The position numbers were made by a program, and so were the translations under genes. From contig NC_088295.1 of assembly GCF_032854445.1 (NCBI RefSeq), positions 50,953,385 through 51,017,384 of the forward strand: 64,000 nt of DNA. Direction: 5' to 3'. Positions 12,518-25,200 of the stretch are shown one piece after another. The notes under the pieces are model-generated. The model had not been told where the DNA came from. It ran no database searches and saw nothing but the letters and a program-made list of their open reading frames with translations. Position 1 is the stretch's first letter. The number at the start of each line of letters is the position of its first letter. This DNA is from Liolophura sinensis. Its lineage: Eukaryota > Mollusca > Polyplacophora > Chitonida > Chitonidae.

Positions 12518-12883
12518 TTAGGGAATGAGACCTGGTGAAGACTGCTCTATAATGCCATCTGCACACTGCTGTAAAACAAGTATAGACAAATGGTTGGGGG
12601 TACAGTTAGTACCCATCTGAAAACCTGTATATATACACTGTTTATATAAGGCTTCCCCAAATTTGACATAGATGTTATTATTGAGAATTTCAAGCAATCC
12701 GATAAACAATAAGGCATCCCATTTATGGTAACCCTTGTATGTAGTGGAAGTAAAAAAGGCTATGTTGTCTTTGACCGTAGCGGTGACCAGTTTTTTTAAC
12801 CTTCGAAACAGCCAGTGGTGAAATTCAATTTAGTCTTTGTGAGGAATAGTGGTGTAGACAGTAGAGAAATTCCAAATGGACAT
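12518..12883 (-). pseudogene. Reverse transcriptase fossil of a retroelement
   Basis: Read on the minus strand, 12833-12883 encodes the motif FSTVYTTIPH. Downstream, 12518-12709 encodes a segment with QMGTNCTP. These match two landmarks, in the right order and spacing, of reverse transcriptases common in lophotrochozoan and cnidarian genomes (an FSTLYTTIPH-like motif, then GIPMGTNCAP-like). In-frame stops follow the first motif and the catalytic YxDD box is not recognisable downstream, so the copy is decayed and truncated. Assignment to Penelope-like versus another non-LTR class is not decided by what is visible. Confidence 0.65.
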
Positions 12884-12889
12884 TTCCAG

Positions 12890-13180
12890 CGTCTAATCCT
12901 TCAGTGAGATGTTTAGATTTCTCACGAATTCACATGCATTTGACGTCTGAATGTTTTGCACAACAGTACTTTTGCCTAAATGACTGTATAATTTGTAGTG
13001 TTTTCGTTAAAAGATGGTGCTACAGCTTCTTGATCCCACAATAAAGCGAACTTTGTATGGCGATTTATGCATTTTTAGAAACCAGTAGATTACATCACAT
13101 CTCTTACAGAGATAAAAATACGTTAATTAACTAAAGGACATACGAACACATTACTTGGTTGAAGGACGTAAGATTACGTT
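12890..13180. other. Gene-free stretch next to the RT fossil
   Basis: May hold further decayed retroelement sequence upstream (on the minus strand) of the RT motif, but no motif is legible. Confidence 0.4.
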
Positions 13181-13185
13181 GCTTG

Positions 13186-13450
13186 GATTTATTTGATTTA
13201 TTTATTTGATTTGTATTTTACGCCGTACTCAAGAATATTTCACTTATACGACGGCGGCCCACATTATGGTGGGTGGAAACCGGGCAGAGCCCGGGGGAAA
13301 CTTACGACCATCCGCAGGTTGCTGAAAGACCTTCCCACGTACAGCCGGAGAGGAAGCCAGCATGTGCTGGACTTGAACTCACAGCGACTCGGTGGCTTCT
13401 GGGTCATTACGTTGCGCTAGCGTACTAACCAACTGAGCCACGGAACCAAC
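13186..13450 (-). mobile_element. SINE-A, near full length, reversed
   Basis: Starts with the complement of the ATAAATAAATA tail (TTATTTGATTTATTTATTTG) and the conserved block TACGCCGTACTCAAGAATAT. It ends at the complement of the tRNA-like head (CTAACCAACTGAGCCACGGA). The short open frame running through it is not a gene. Confidence 0.9.
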
Positions 13451-13459
13451 ACTCTTTTT

Positions 13460-14035
13460 TTGCTATGGCTTAAGTGTACTTTCAATCGGGCCTTTGATGG
13501 CTCAATTTGGTGCAGCACAATGCGATAAAACATATTGACAAGAAACTATGTGATTTTACCAGTACCAAAGTAAGATTTAGTCACGCATGTCATTAAGTTC
13601 AAAAGGTGGTTCCAACATAATTCCTGTCAGTTGAAAGTCGACATCATTCTGTAACTAAATGGTTCTGAAATGGAGGCTCCTTCACCAGGTTTGCGTAAAT
13701 ATACCTACCGCGTTATCAAAAATTGGTCTCACAGTGATTTCGCTCGTGTGAACGTATGTATGCTTGGGGTTTTAGGCGTACTCGCTGATATGAGGAAGTG
13801 TGTCTAAAATTTTTGTAAGATCAGTAAGATATTAATGGTCAAAGTGAACACCGTATTAGAAATAAAAGACATTATATTTACCGGTGCTTGAAGGTTACAT
13901 TATAATATAATTAAAGACGTACTGTATAGACAGTAAATCCAGAGCAGAAACGACAGTGTGACAGCTGACAAATGCTCACACGTTAACATATGGCTTCTTG
14001 CTAACTTACCTCAGTTAGTGTTTTATTCTAACTGT
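13460..14035. other. Gene-free stretch
   Basis: Unique AT-rich DNA; no exon or repeat seen. Confidence 0.5.
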
Positions 14036-14149
14036 TCATGTTCACAAATGCTTACATAGTAACAAACTACACGCCCCCTAGTAATTTTTCTACAAACTAT
14101 ACGCTCCCCTATTTTTCAGAAGCGTTGGTTTATTGTTAAACGGGGAGGT

Positions 14150-14605
14150 ACTATGGGTTGTACAAACTGCTATACTTTTCACGCCCAGATACTGTGGGTT
14201 GTACAAACTGCTATACTCTTCACGCCCAGATACTGTGGGTAGTACAACCCGCTAGACTTTTCACTCCTAAATACTGTGGGTTGTACAAACTGCTATACTT
14301 TTCATGCCCAGATAATGTGGGTTGTACAAACTGCTATACTTTTCACGCCCAAATACTGTGGGTTGTACAAACTGCTATACTTTTCACGCCCAGATACTGT
14401 GGGTTGTACAAACTGCTATACTTTTCACGCCCAGATACTGTGGGTTGTACAACCCGCTATACTTTTCACGCCCAGATACTGTGGGTTGTTCAAACTGCTA
14501 TACTTTTCACACCCAGATACTGTGGGTTGTACAAACTGCTATAATTTTCACGCCCAGATACTGTGGGTTGTACAAACTGCTATACTTTTCACGCCCAGCT
14601 TCACG
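14150..14605. repeat. 41-bp minisatellite
   Basis: Unit CTGTGGGTTGTACAAACTGC, TATACTTTTCACGCCCAGAT, A is 41 bp, about 11 copies with few differences. The period is not divisible by three, so all three forward frames stay open, which explains the three overlapping apparent ORFs here. Possible seed sequence lies just upstream (ACAAACTACACGCCCCCTAG near 14062, ACAAACTATACGCTCCCCTA near 14092). Confidence 0.93.
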
Positions 14606-14609
14606 CAGA

Positions 14610-17285
14610 TGGCATTGATGAGAGGTTTAGTAGTTGCATAAATTGTATCGTATTCCAAGAATTCTAACCTAAACAATATTTAATGCCAGAAATACGTGAT
14701 TTATATTGTACGTCTTAGTTATATATGTTATCTCCCTTTACGTCACATTGATGACAAAAAAAGAGTGTACATTTTAACCTCGTATATCTTACCCGGTTGC
14801 TATCAGGGGTCCGTCACGTGACATATACAAAACACGAATTATTACCTTCGATAGTTTCATTAAATATGTTATCAGTACAATCTTTACCTCAAAAGTTAGG
14901 TCATTCTGTAACAGTTTTCAATATGTATGTAATCATATTCATTACAGAACCAGTATAGTTGAAACAGAAGTCTAAACCAACACAAGCTGCTCTAAGACGT
15001 TGACAAAGAAAGTCTAACCACTCAATAAAGAGTGAAACATTCTGAAATGATTCATGATTTAAAATCTTCATGTTTTGTTGAACTGAAGAAAGTGGTCTTA
15101 AAAACCGATTTGCACGGATTAGGAAATTGGATGAATTAAATCATGGTGACATATGGTTTTCTGGAGATAAAGGAAATTCCATGTGGATACGTCTGTTGGG
15201 TATATTTTCCTTTGTATCGAATTATGCTGAAAGGCACTTTACGTTGCTGGAATGGCCTAATGCAAGTAGCGTCTGAACATTTATTTGCGAAATTTGACTT
15301 CCGGAAGAGTTATTGTCACACTGAGTGATTCATGTATATATGTTTGTCTTTAAAACAACAGATCTGCGAAAATATGGCGTAATATATATTTATCAAATCT
15401 GTGTAGAAGGTGAACTTAAGTGGATGCAGGGTTTAAATCTAATGAACTTTAATACCGCTCATTAGCTCTGAAGGAGGCTGGGTTGTTGACTGTCCTCCAT
15501 ATTAAGTATATATCTAATTCAGCGTAATCCGGCATTTACCGTGATCTTTGGAAAAATTTCTTAAAATGAATGTGTACCTGAGATAATTGTTATAATGTTC
15601 AGTGATCTGATAGCTAGGGTTATGATCAGGTAAAGTGCATGGTCAGATCTTCTTCCCGCGTACAACATTATGCAACTGACTAGAATATGAATAACTACCA
15701 TGTTGCTTTGATTTGTCCACAAAAATCATCTTATGGGCGCGAAGAAAAGAAAAATCCATAACAGGTATATACTGCAGAACAGTGAGCATTGATTTGCGAT
15801 CAGGTACAGCCTTGTATTCAAATACCGTATCTCCAACCGCCAAACTACATCATCCGTTAGACTAAGTTTTACAAACGGCACAAAACCGAAAAGTCTGTTG
15901 GCCTTACGCCTTCTAACACCTATGCATTCTCAGGTCAACAATCCTTGACTTCAATAACACATGTCAAAGACTGCCTTTGACTGAAAATATCTTGAATGTT
16001 TATTAGATAAGGAAATCGGACTGCAGTCCTTGTATTTGATATTTAACTGTGCAGATTAACACTGTGCTAGGTGGTTTACTGGTGACTGTTAATCCCTCTC
16101 AAACCTACAGTTTATATTAGCACCCGCTAAGCTGTTGACGCAGCATGATGTATAAGGTATTCCTATTGTTTAAGGTTAAAGGTTAAGGCTGTCTTTGGGC
16201 CCAGAGGGTATGGCCGTAACAGTCTAGTGCCAATAAAGTCCTAACCTAATACACGACCAAGGTCTGTCAACTTCTTCTGACTTTCATAGCGATGCAGCAG
16301 TGTGGTATAAGCTCAGATTGCGACGCTCTAAGGAAGGAACTGCTGTTTTCACTATGAGATTGTACCGAAGGTAAGGTGAGTCTTATTTTTCAGTATTTCA
16401 AGACCAGTAATAAATTAAAATCACTGGATTTCTTTTACGTAAATCTGCTAAAGTCATGGCGTGTGTGTGTAATTTGCTACTATTTAAGCAGTTACACGTA
16501 CAGTTAGAATAAAAGTATAACATAGGTAAATTGCCAGTTGGCATTATTGCCTCAGTTATGTGCGACCATTTGCCAGATAGCACACTGTCGTCGATGCTCT
16601 GGTTTTACTGTCTGTGCTGTGCGTCTTTAATCATATACTATGCTATACTTCAGCCGACAGTGTCGTACAAAGTGGCCTGACCCATCCTTGATGAATGGTT
16701 TTAGTATCTGTAGTGATTTGTGTCTAATGAGGGGAAACTTAAAAACTTGGCTCTTTGGACAGAATACTTGGGGATTAAATGAAAAGATATGTTAGATGGT
16801 ATTTAGCAATATTGTCTTCCCATAGTATAACTAAACACTTTATGGTGACAGTTTCAATGTTTTAACGTGTTAGAAGCGAGGCGTCTTTTTTTTTAAATAC
16901 CACATTTCAAATATTTTACTTACTCTTTGAATCGATGGTTCTGACTAAACCCCTGCGAAGTTAGAGCTAATATTAGCTGATACCACGAACATTCAAATGT
17001 TGTAATTCACAGGAAAATATTAATATAAAATAGTAAAAGCTTTGTTCTGGAGTTTAAGCGTAAATTAAATGAAGTATCAAATGTGTACTCTGTTAAACAA
17101 AAATAACTATTCTCTATCAGGATGTGGGTTGTTTAAAATTCAAGAGTGGATCTTATCCCTTTGAACCGAAAGCCTAGGCATGACAATGATGTGAACAGTC
17201 AAAATTAAAGGCCTTGATACTGTCCGGTGTAAGATTTAGTTATCTTCACAGATGAAGCCAGTATAACATCTTTCCACAAGAATGC
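14610..17285. other. Gene-free stretch of about 2.7 kb
   Basis: Unique, AT-rich. Apparent frames at 15143-15328 (+), 15643-15843 (-) and 16398-16583 (-) have no recognisable domain and no convincing splice context. I see no repeat array or SINE. Confidence 0.5.
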
Positions 17286-17289
17286 GTTT

Positions 17290-17870
17290 GTAACACACCT
17301 CAAGCATGTGTATAAAGGGTTCTAACACCCCTGCTAGACCCATTCATGTCTGTGAAGGGTTTTAACAGACCTGCTAGCCTCAGTCATGTCTGTGGAAGGT
17401 TCTAACACACCTGCTAGCCTCAGTGATGTCTGTGACGGGGTCTAACACACCTGCTAGCCTCAGTCATGTCTGTGAAGGGTTCTAAAACACCTGCTAGCCT
17501 CAGTCATGTCTGTGAAGGGTTCTAAAACACCTGCTAGCCTCAATCATGTGTGCGACGGCCTCAATCATGTGTATAAGGGGCTCGAACTTACCCGTTGGCC
17601 CCAATCATGTGTATGAAGGGCCCTACACACCTTAAGCATCTGTATGAAGGGCTCAAAAAAAACATGCTGACTTCAATCATGTCTGAGAAGGGCTCTAACA
17701 CCTATGATGGCCTCAAACGTGTGTATGTGGGGCTCTAACACACCTGATGGCCCTGATGGCGTATAGATTGCTCTAACACACATCTTAGTCACAGTCATGT
17801 GTGAAAGGGTCGCAATACACCTAGTGGTCTCAATCATGTGTATGAAGAGCTCTAAAAGACCTGGTGTTGA
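17290..17870. repeat. 40-bp minisatellite
   Basis: Unit CCTCAGTCATGTCTGTGAAG, GGTTCTAACACACCTGCTAG (40 bp). The first units are well conserved (17340-17545). Units then become divergent and of variable length toward 17870, suggesting an old array with a younger homogenised core. Confidence 0.88.
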
Positions 17871-17879
17871 AAATGTAGC

Positions 17880-18715
17880 GTCAGTTACAACAGCCTATTT
17901 ATACAGGCTGAGATAAAAACACTTAAGAATGCAGTACGACGGAAATACTTGATATTGACCTGGATTCTGTAATTGTCAGTTTACTAGTTGGGGGTTGAAT
18001 ATACATAGATGAATTCCGTCTATTATTATTATGGCTTTTCTACACTGTCACGCATGTTTGTCGAGTTTTGCGATTTGGTCTTTGCGATTTGCAATCTGTC
18101 AAGAATTTTTCTAGCGATTACTCACCTGTATAGTGCTGGTTTAAATCTAAGAAATATCTGGAATAAAACATTCTGTCTTGACTTGAGAGATGTAGGGATG
18201 ATACAGTGTGCCGCACGAGAAATAGATAGCAGCATATTTATACTTGCTTAATCCTGTGTGTTAAAAAGTGTTGGTAAAACACCCTAAATTAACATAGGAA
18301 ACGTGGGGATAACAACTCTTGCTGTGTCACAACGTGAAATGCGCTGATCTGAATGCCTTTATTTGTTTTATTAGTCTCATGCTAACGACTATCATTTTCT
18401 ACCCGGCCAGCTACGTAAAAACTTTAAAACTGAAGATGATTCAACCTGATTTAGATTTGAAAGCGCCACCTCATTGTTCGAGAGTATTAAATGTCCGAAA
18501 TGTTAAGTGCTTATTTTAATATGAAAGTATAATGATGTAAATGTGAAGTGACGTGTAGGGACGTCTGTGTAGGACTGCTCTTAAACGAACGTGTACAAGC
18601 ATCTCTTAACCCTGATAATGAGTTAAACGTTCGATCGCTGGTCGCCTTGAGCTCATTTTGGGCCATTTTCATGGCAAACTTTTATATATTCATGCAATTA
18701 AAACAGTATTTTGTG
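17880..18715. other. Gene-free stretch
   Basis: Two short forward frames (18009-18251, 18319-18519) show no domain or signal that I recognise. Confidence 0.45.
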
Positions 18716-18718
18716 TTT

Positions 18719-18913
18719 TCGCTGTGAGTTCAAGTCCAGCACATGCTGGCTTCCTCTCCGGCCGTAAGTGGGAAGGTTTGCCAGCAACCTGCGGGTGGTC
18801 GTGGGTTTTCCCCGGGTTCTGCCCGGTTTCCTTCACCATAATGCTGGCCGCCGTCGTATAAGTGAAATATTCTTGAGTTTGGCGTAAAACACCAATCAAA
18901 TAAATAAATAAAT
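18719..18913 (+). mobile_element. SINE-A, 5' truncated
   Basis: Begins at the B-box equivalent (GCTGTGAGTTCAAGTCCAGC), then the GGCTTCCTCTCCGGCCGTAA body, CCCCGGGTTCTGCCCGGTTT and the conserved 3' block, ending in AAATAAATAAATAAAT. Confidence 0.92.
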
Positions 18914-18914
18914 C

Positions 18915-19395
18915 ACCGGTTTTGTTGAATCGTGTTGTTTGGTGTACTTTTACATGAAGTAGATGATATATAGAATTTGTGCCTTTGCAGATAAAAATCG
19001 TGCATGCTGCACAATTCTTAGGATAAGTGACAAGAACAGCTATATCCATTATGGATGAAAACATCAGCTTTTTGGGAAAAAAATGGCATTCATATAGCAT
19101 GTGTTAACCAAAATGTCACAAAAATAACTCTTGTCTTCGTCGCTCATGATGCGCGACATTTGATTGTTTTGAAGCTCTGCTTTAACACTTTGTGGTGTGG
19201 CAAGATCGTCCATATTAAGTTATGTGAGAATTACACCAGCCAGTATTTACACGGAAAAAGAGAATTTTCTTCCAATCTACCTATGTTTTAATGGAAAAAC
19301 TAATTGTAATATGCCAAAACAGCATTTTTCTACAATCGACCACACATTTGTCCATCCCTCAGCACCATGGCGGAGATATAACCCCTTTTTTTAAT
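18915..19395. other. Gene-free stretch
   Basis: AT-rich unique sequence; overlapping short frames carry no recognisable domain. Confidence 0.45.
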
Positions 19396-19396
19396 C

Positions 19397-19462
19397 TCGC
19401 CACGATATGGCTGATATATTACCAATGTGGCGCTTAGTCATAATCTTTCATTCATTCTTTCT
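19397..19462 (+). mobile_element. SINE-E tail fragment (CATTCATT tail)
   Basis: CGCCACGATATGGCTGATAT followed by an ATTACCAATGTGGCGCTTAG-like segment and TTTCATTCATTC. This 3' module, ending in a CATT microsatellite, recurs at 52068-52135 and is a common molluscan SINE/LINE tail. Only the 3' end is identifiable. Confidence 0.75.
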
Positions 19463-19467
19463 TTAAT

Positions 19468-19812
19468 ATGCATGTGTGTATGCTTTTGTCGCCGTATGTA
19501 GCCACTTTTCAACCATATGACAACCAGAAATCATTAGGTGTGTGTACATATTTTGTATCCTCTCATGATCGGGCGAGTTCATACCGCCGAAGTGTCTTGC
19601 CGAAAACACCTGACATGACATCCCAACCATACAGTCACATTATACTGATACTGAGCCAACCAGCGCCGTTGCCTTGCTCTAACCTCTAAGCACCAGACGA
19701 GGCTGCAACGTGTACCATTTTTAGTCTTTGGTATGTATCGACCCGGTTCGATCCTTGGTCTCCCGACTTCGAGGCGGACGCTCTAACCATTAGGCCACCG
19801 AAGCAGCTCTGT
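19468..19812 (-). mobile_element. SINE-C, full length, reversed
   Basis: The complement reads a tRNA-like head (GGTGGCCTAATGGTTAGAGC with a GATCGAACCGGGTCG-like B-box). It continues through GGTTAGAGCAAGGCAACGGC, GTATCAGTATAATGTGACTG and CGGCAAGACACTTCGGCGG, and ends in a tail rich in CATA/TGTATGC. The same family appears at 30301-30890 and 61806-62332, both interrupted by SINE-A. Confidence 0.85.
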
Positions 19813-19814
19813 TT

Positions 19815-21885
19815 GTTTATTTATGACTTACCACGAAAGTGTGTAACTATAACAACTCCTACATAACACGTGGCTATGCTTGTTTGATAACAGCAGTTGA
19901 TTACAAATAGTTTAAAGTTCTTGATTCTTCCACCAGGTGGCGCATGGCGTGAGAACTTGAAGCAGGTGTCCTTTTCGATGTAGAACCTCAGCGACTTTCC
20001 GATCTAACCCCACATCCTACAGAACGTGTTATCTTACACAGTAAAGTAACGATTCTGAACAGAGTTGTCAGGTAAGATGAAATGTTTTTAGTGCTAGAAC
20101 TAGCTTCATGGTGAGAGTCTTAGAGAAGTGGCACCATTTATATCTACAACTATGTCCAATGAGTGCAGAATGGTCGGGGAGGTGGGGTGGGCTCTACTTT
20201 TACGAAAAATTCGTCTGTCACATTAACAGCTAAAAGCTACGTTTGAGTCTGAATTTTATTTAAAATTCATCAATGTACGTTTTGAATTTTAAAATCTTTA
20301 TCTCGATTAACAGTTTGCTGGTTTAAAGTAACCTGGTTTTTAGCCTGAGCATACATGAACTTGCTTGGCCCAAGAAATTGCGAACTTGACACGTGTATGT
20401 AAATTCACACAAAAACTTTTATGTATATACAATTAAGAACTGCATTGAACGTGCATGCACGTATTTTACGACGGCGCTAATTCCATAATTAAACAAAAAA
20501 GATTAAAATTCTGTCTTGTCACATTTTACGTCTAAGAAAGCCGTGTTATGGGAAGTTTACCGAGTAAACATACTTGTGAAGCCAAAACAATAAAAGTGCC
20601 TCGTTAGCCTTAATCTCTCTTAATTCCAGCAGATCGGCCTTCGTCGTGGCACGCGTCTAATGCCTATAATTGCACAGTGAACAAATATTCCCATGACATT
20701 GCAGAATGTATCCAAACTCCTGTGGAACTGGCAGTTGCAGTAGTTGCTATTTTGAGTCACTAAGCATATGGCAGTTAGCTATCTGCGATTGGCGCTTTAT
20801 AAACATGTTTAATCCAGAGAAAACAAATCATTAATTTCAGATTCAATATATATTATTGGTAGATAATTGCTTGACGTTCACGATAATTGTATTTCGTTAC
20901 TTGATATTGACTGACTGTGTGTGTAGTGTCTGCACTTACGTTGTCTTCTTGGACCTCCGGCAAGCCTTACCTTGGCATTCAGCAAGCAATGATTTACAAT
21001 ACATACATTCCCCGGCGGCTAAATTGGGCAAATGTGGAGGTATGAGCGTGACTTTTCTTGTACTTTATACATACGCTTGTTTTCTATTGACAAATTAAAC
21101 ACTACACAATAATTTTTTCCAGATGTAAAATTCTTCAACATTCGTGGAACAGCCATCAACCACCAAAGAAAACTCTACAACAACATTCCCATAAAGATAA
21201 ACGATGTAAAGACAAAAATCATGGAAATGTATTAAAACAATATTATTTTATGCTTAGAAACAATGTGGACTGGAAATGTGCAATTTATAATAGTGTTGAT
21301 AGCGAATGGTCACGAAAATTTTTACCCCAAATTTTGAGTAATGTAATGCGAGTCACAATTGTTTTTTGCAATAATTATCTTTCGACATCACATCTATTAT
21401 CTCCTAATGATTTCTTCACATCATGATTTCTTTTTTATCCTAAGCAGTTTAAATGATATTTTACTTTGAAAATATAAGCAGATATTTTTTTTATTAAAAA
21501 GGTTGAGTCTCTATAGCCGTGGCATAATAAACGTGTTTAAAGAATCAGTTGTTTGTTGTATCCATGACACACATGATGACTTTTAGTCCACAAATCAAAC
21601 TATTCCTTATTCGCCGTTTTTACAGGTTATTTCCCACTCAGTCTTGCCTTACATCATAGAAAATTGTTGACGTACTGCTTTTCTCTTACATGTTACCAGC
21701 TTTATTTACCATATATATAATATTTCTTATATGTTTCTTTCGGAACTGGTGTTTTGGGTTATTTTGGAATCGGGTCTAGCGATTATCGACTTGGAACGCC
21801 CCTTTATAAATTACACGTGGTACGAATGTTGGACTCGTGGCTTAGACTCCTCCATGATCTTCTTTACCTTTTTTTGTTGTTGTTC
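19815..21885. other. Gene-free stretch upstream of the lectin gene
   Basis: Should contain the 5' exons (signal peptide, promoter) of the lectin receptor if they are within the window, but no convincing signal-peptide exon with a matching phase was found. Open frames at 20856-21098 and 21731-21922 do not look like secretory leaders. Confidence 0.4.
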
Positions 21886-21925
21886 CAGGCAAAATCTTTG
21901 GTTTAGCCTTAGGAGACGCTGATAG

Positions 21926-22286
21926 GTCAGCAGTATGTATATCACCAGTGAATGCTACGGCATTTCCCGTATGCTGAACATCAAATGTCCTCTGTACACC
22001 TCCATCCTTATCCACGACGTCATCCTGGGAGTGAAGAAGGAGCCAGCTTGCCCCGCAAACACGGGTGGCGCGCCCACCCCTATCCTCAACCCTATGTGCT
22101 GTCGACCCTCTTGTAACGACTGTTTCCAGAGAGATGAGACCGCCTTCGCCGCTGTCGGGCAAGAGTGCAATGGCCTAAACTACTGTGATGTTCAGCCACA
22201 CTTGGGTGTTCTGGCGGGGTGTGACCGGAACCAAACGGAGTACATGGCCGTGGCTTACAACTGCCAGATAGCGTCCAAAATACAAG
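21926..22286 (+). CDS. Lectin receptor exon: SUEL/Gal-lectin domain
   Basis: Encodes ECYGISRMLNIKCP (domain start), then ILIHDVILGV, CCRPSCNDC, VGQECNGLNYCDV and EYMAVAYNC. This is the family pattern of a CEG-like start, CP, IxI, a V..xCxGxxxC core and a final YxxVxYxC. Donor CAAG|GTGACG leaves phase 1. The left border is a best guess: the strong acceptor TTGTTGTTCCAG at 21888 would place TAG (21923) in frame, so AG at 21925, 21930 or 21933 is more compatible. Confidence 0.85.
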
Positions 22287-25200
22287 GTGACGTATACACT
22301 GTATGTTCATTGCCACAAAGTAATAGTCACTGAGTAACACTTAATTTAAAACACAGGATGGGACACACCGTTATCCCACAAGATCAATCCCCACACTCTC
22401 CAGCAACCCTTCTTCATACAACCTTAGTCAGGCACACACTAACTCGTAGTTGTCCGTGAGAATGGAATAAACTCTCACCTTCGCTTAAATCCATTACTTC
22501 GCTTTAAAAACAAGATCTCCTTGTAGAAAAAAAAACTTAACCTTCGTGAGTTAAATAGTAATTTGCTTCCTGTACTCCTGTTTTGACCTGTTATTTATTT
22601 CATAACATAGACCAACATTGTTAAGTGTTCATATACGATATTGCAATTTTTGTCATCATGTTTTGGTCATTTGTAGACCACAGTTATTTGTAAAATAATT
22701 CCAAAAACAAACATGACTGGCAGCTTTAATAAATTATACAACAATAGATATGGGATTCTTATGGTACGCCCAAGGATATGAAGTGTGTGGATCGTCTATT
22801 TCTCTACAATACTCTATATAGTCAAGTGCAGGCCTACTATTGCGACCCAGTCTGTGGTAGCTTTCAGATTTCCGTTATGTTAGCACAATATTTTTCAACT
22901 GAAAACAATCAACAAAAAAAACAATATAGCATTGGTATCTTATTTCGTATATTTTACAAGCTTTTGCTCATTTAAGCAAGAAAAGTGGACAGATACCCTT
23001 GCCAGCAGCAGCATGGTTAAGTGCCAGCCCAGAATATGGTCTTAAATGGAACATTCAGTAGCAAAGAATATGTGAGAAAACAACTTTAAGTCCTTGATAC
23101 CTTTGCAGTTTTGTTAATTACATTCTAGAAACCATTGTACAAATAATATATAGCATTTATTGTAATAAACATAAAGATGAATATCGAATCCGATGATTTA
23201 AAAGTAATATTAAATGTTTTCTCCTTCAGCCACGGTAAGTTTGGAATGACATAGAGGACTGTGAAATGTTCCCGAATAAAGCCCACAACGTTTGTATTTA
23301 ATTATTTTTACAGGGACCAAATGTAAGCTGATTGCCCCCGGTTTACCTTGATCTGGGTCATATGATTTAGATTAAATATCTAAATCCAAGTCAATCGTCT
23401 CTATCTTCGCAAAGACAAAGCTTTCTTTGACAACTGGTCCAGCCTTTAGGCTCACATGTCGTCAGCGTGATGTGGTACATTGGAATATGGAATAACTTAG
23501 TTCTCAAGCCATTTAAATATCCAATAATATTGTTATAAAATACTGTCTGTCTCATGTTGAGAATCGAACACTCAGCTCTTGGGTATTGATGAGCTAACTG
23601 CGTACTTTTCGTTGCAGAACATGGGTTATTGTCACAGTACATGGCATGGCTATGAATGATGCAAGATGCTAAATTTTCTCTCTGTTTGCGTATTGCGCTT
23701 CTCGAGGAAAGTGGGTTAAGCTGTGATGATCGAAGCGTGTTGTCAAATAGATACATAGTGATTATAATCTTTCTGTCGCCATAATGGGATAAAACTTCCA
23801 AAGAGATCCTACTTCACCGATGGTGGAGTGAATACATTAGAATTAAATTCACTTTGTAAGCTTAACACAGTTATATACCATGTTTGTTTTCAGAATGCAG
23901 ACGAAAAGTAGACATTAAAAGTAAAACGGATCTAAGACAAAGAACAAACAGAAAAGAGTTGTGAAATGTTCCGAACTTTCGTAACGATTTTTACAAGTGA
24001 GCGGTTAAAAACTGCTTTGCATCTGCAAGAATTTTTCGTTATTTTGATCGTTATTTGTATTCCACAACACTGCAAAGATTTCTGTGTTGAATAGCAGTGG
24101 AGATCCAGCTGGTTTTCTGGGTTGCTATCAAATCGAATAATCAGGGAATATTCAAAAGGTCCAATTTGGCCAATCTTTCGCACTATTTCTTAACTGAAAA
24201 AAGTGCTGACGTAAACATCCAGACAAATATTTCTACCTGTAACTAATGGTTGACTTAGTTGGATTTTTTAATCTAATTAATCGTATCAGTTGTAAAACGG
24301 TTTAATATCGAGAATTATATTCGGAATTTATACCGGACCGAATTGAAAATTAGTTTCGGAAATGCATTGAGAACACTCCAGAGAATGCGTTTGAACAGTT
24401 GCTCAAATGTAAATGTAATGTAAACATATTCATATTTCAGCTAAGCCTCGACCTCCCTATACAACGCAGAATTTCTATGCCTTTAAAATTCGCACCATTT
24501 TCGCTCTGCTATTAACCTGAATACGTTTTTTTGAACAACTCTTCCCCGAACGTTCAGTGTTCATGACAAAAACCTTTTTGTGGCATTGTCTCTCACAGGA
24601 AACAAGACGGCATTGTTCAGCATTGATCAGGACCTTTGTGGACGTTTACCCAGAGTATCCCAGATAAAGGGAGTTTCTGTCCCAAACTCCACCATCGACA
24701 CAAATGTCCCACCCACCACCACGGCCATGGCCGTGGGTATTGGGACAGAAAATGGTACGAGCTTTACAACGACAACTCAGTCTCAGCCGAACAACTCGAC
24801 GTCTACAATGTACCAGTCAACGTCACATCATCCTTCAGTATCCACAATGGCTCCTGTCGCTGCAGAAGTTTCCAGAAAGGCAGAAATTTCCAAAAAGGCA
24901 GAAGTTCCCAGAAAGGCAGAAGTTTCCAGAAAGAAAAGCCAGACATCCACTAATCCGGCTATCGACACACAGACAACCATCATCCACCGCACACCGACGA
25001 AACGGTTTGTGCCCACCGGCAGGATGAGAATCTCTTCCACTTCCACAGCTTCCACCCGCCTGATCATGTCCAATCTGCCCGAGTCTGACAACAACTTCGC
25101 TCTGGGGCCTGTGAACAAAGGTAATGCTGCGTGCTTCTGTCACCACGACTACTCAACAGCACCGACGGGATTGGAGATCATCAAAGCTTAACTTCTTTCT

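Noticed and set aside
14158-14641. Three overlapping forward ORFs encoding tyrosine/cysteine-rich repeats
   Set aside because: A 41-bp period keeps all three frames open; this is a minisatellite artefact.
23558-23602. tRNA gene on the minus strand
   Set aside because: D-arm and T-arm are joined directly with no anticodon arm; more likely a SINE remnant.
23391-23801. 136-residue minus-strand ORF inside the lectin receptor intron
   Set aside because: Contains the tRNA-like remnant in reverse; no domain and no splice or start support.
24828-25146. Minus-strand ORFs opposite the stalk exon
   Set aside because: Shadow frames of the plus-strand coding exon, which has splice signals and phase continuity.
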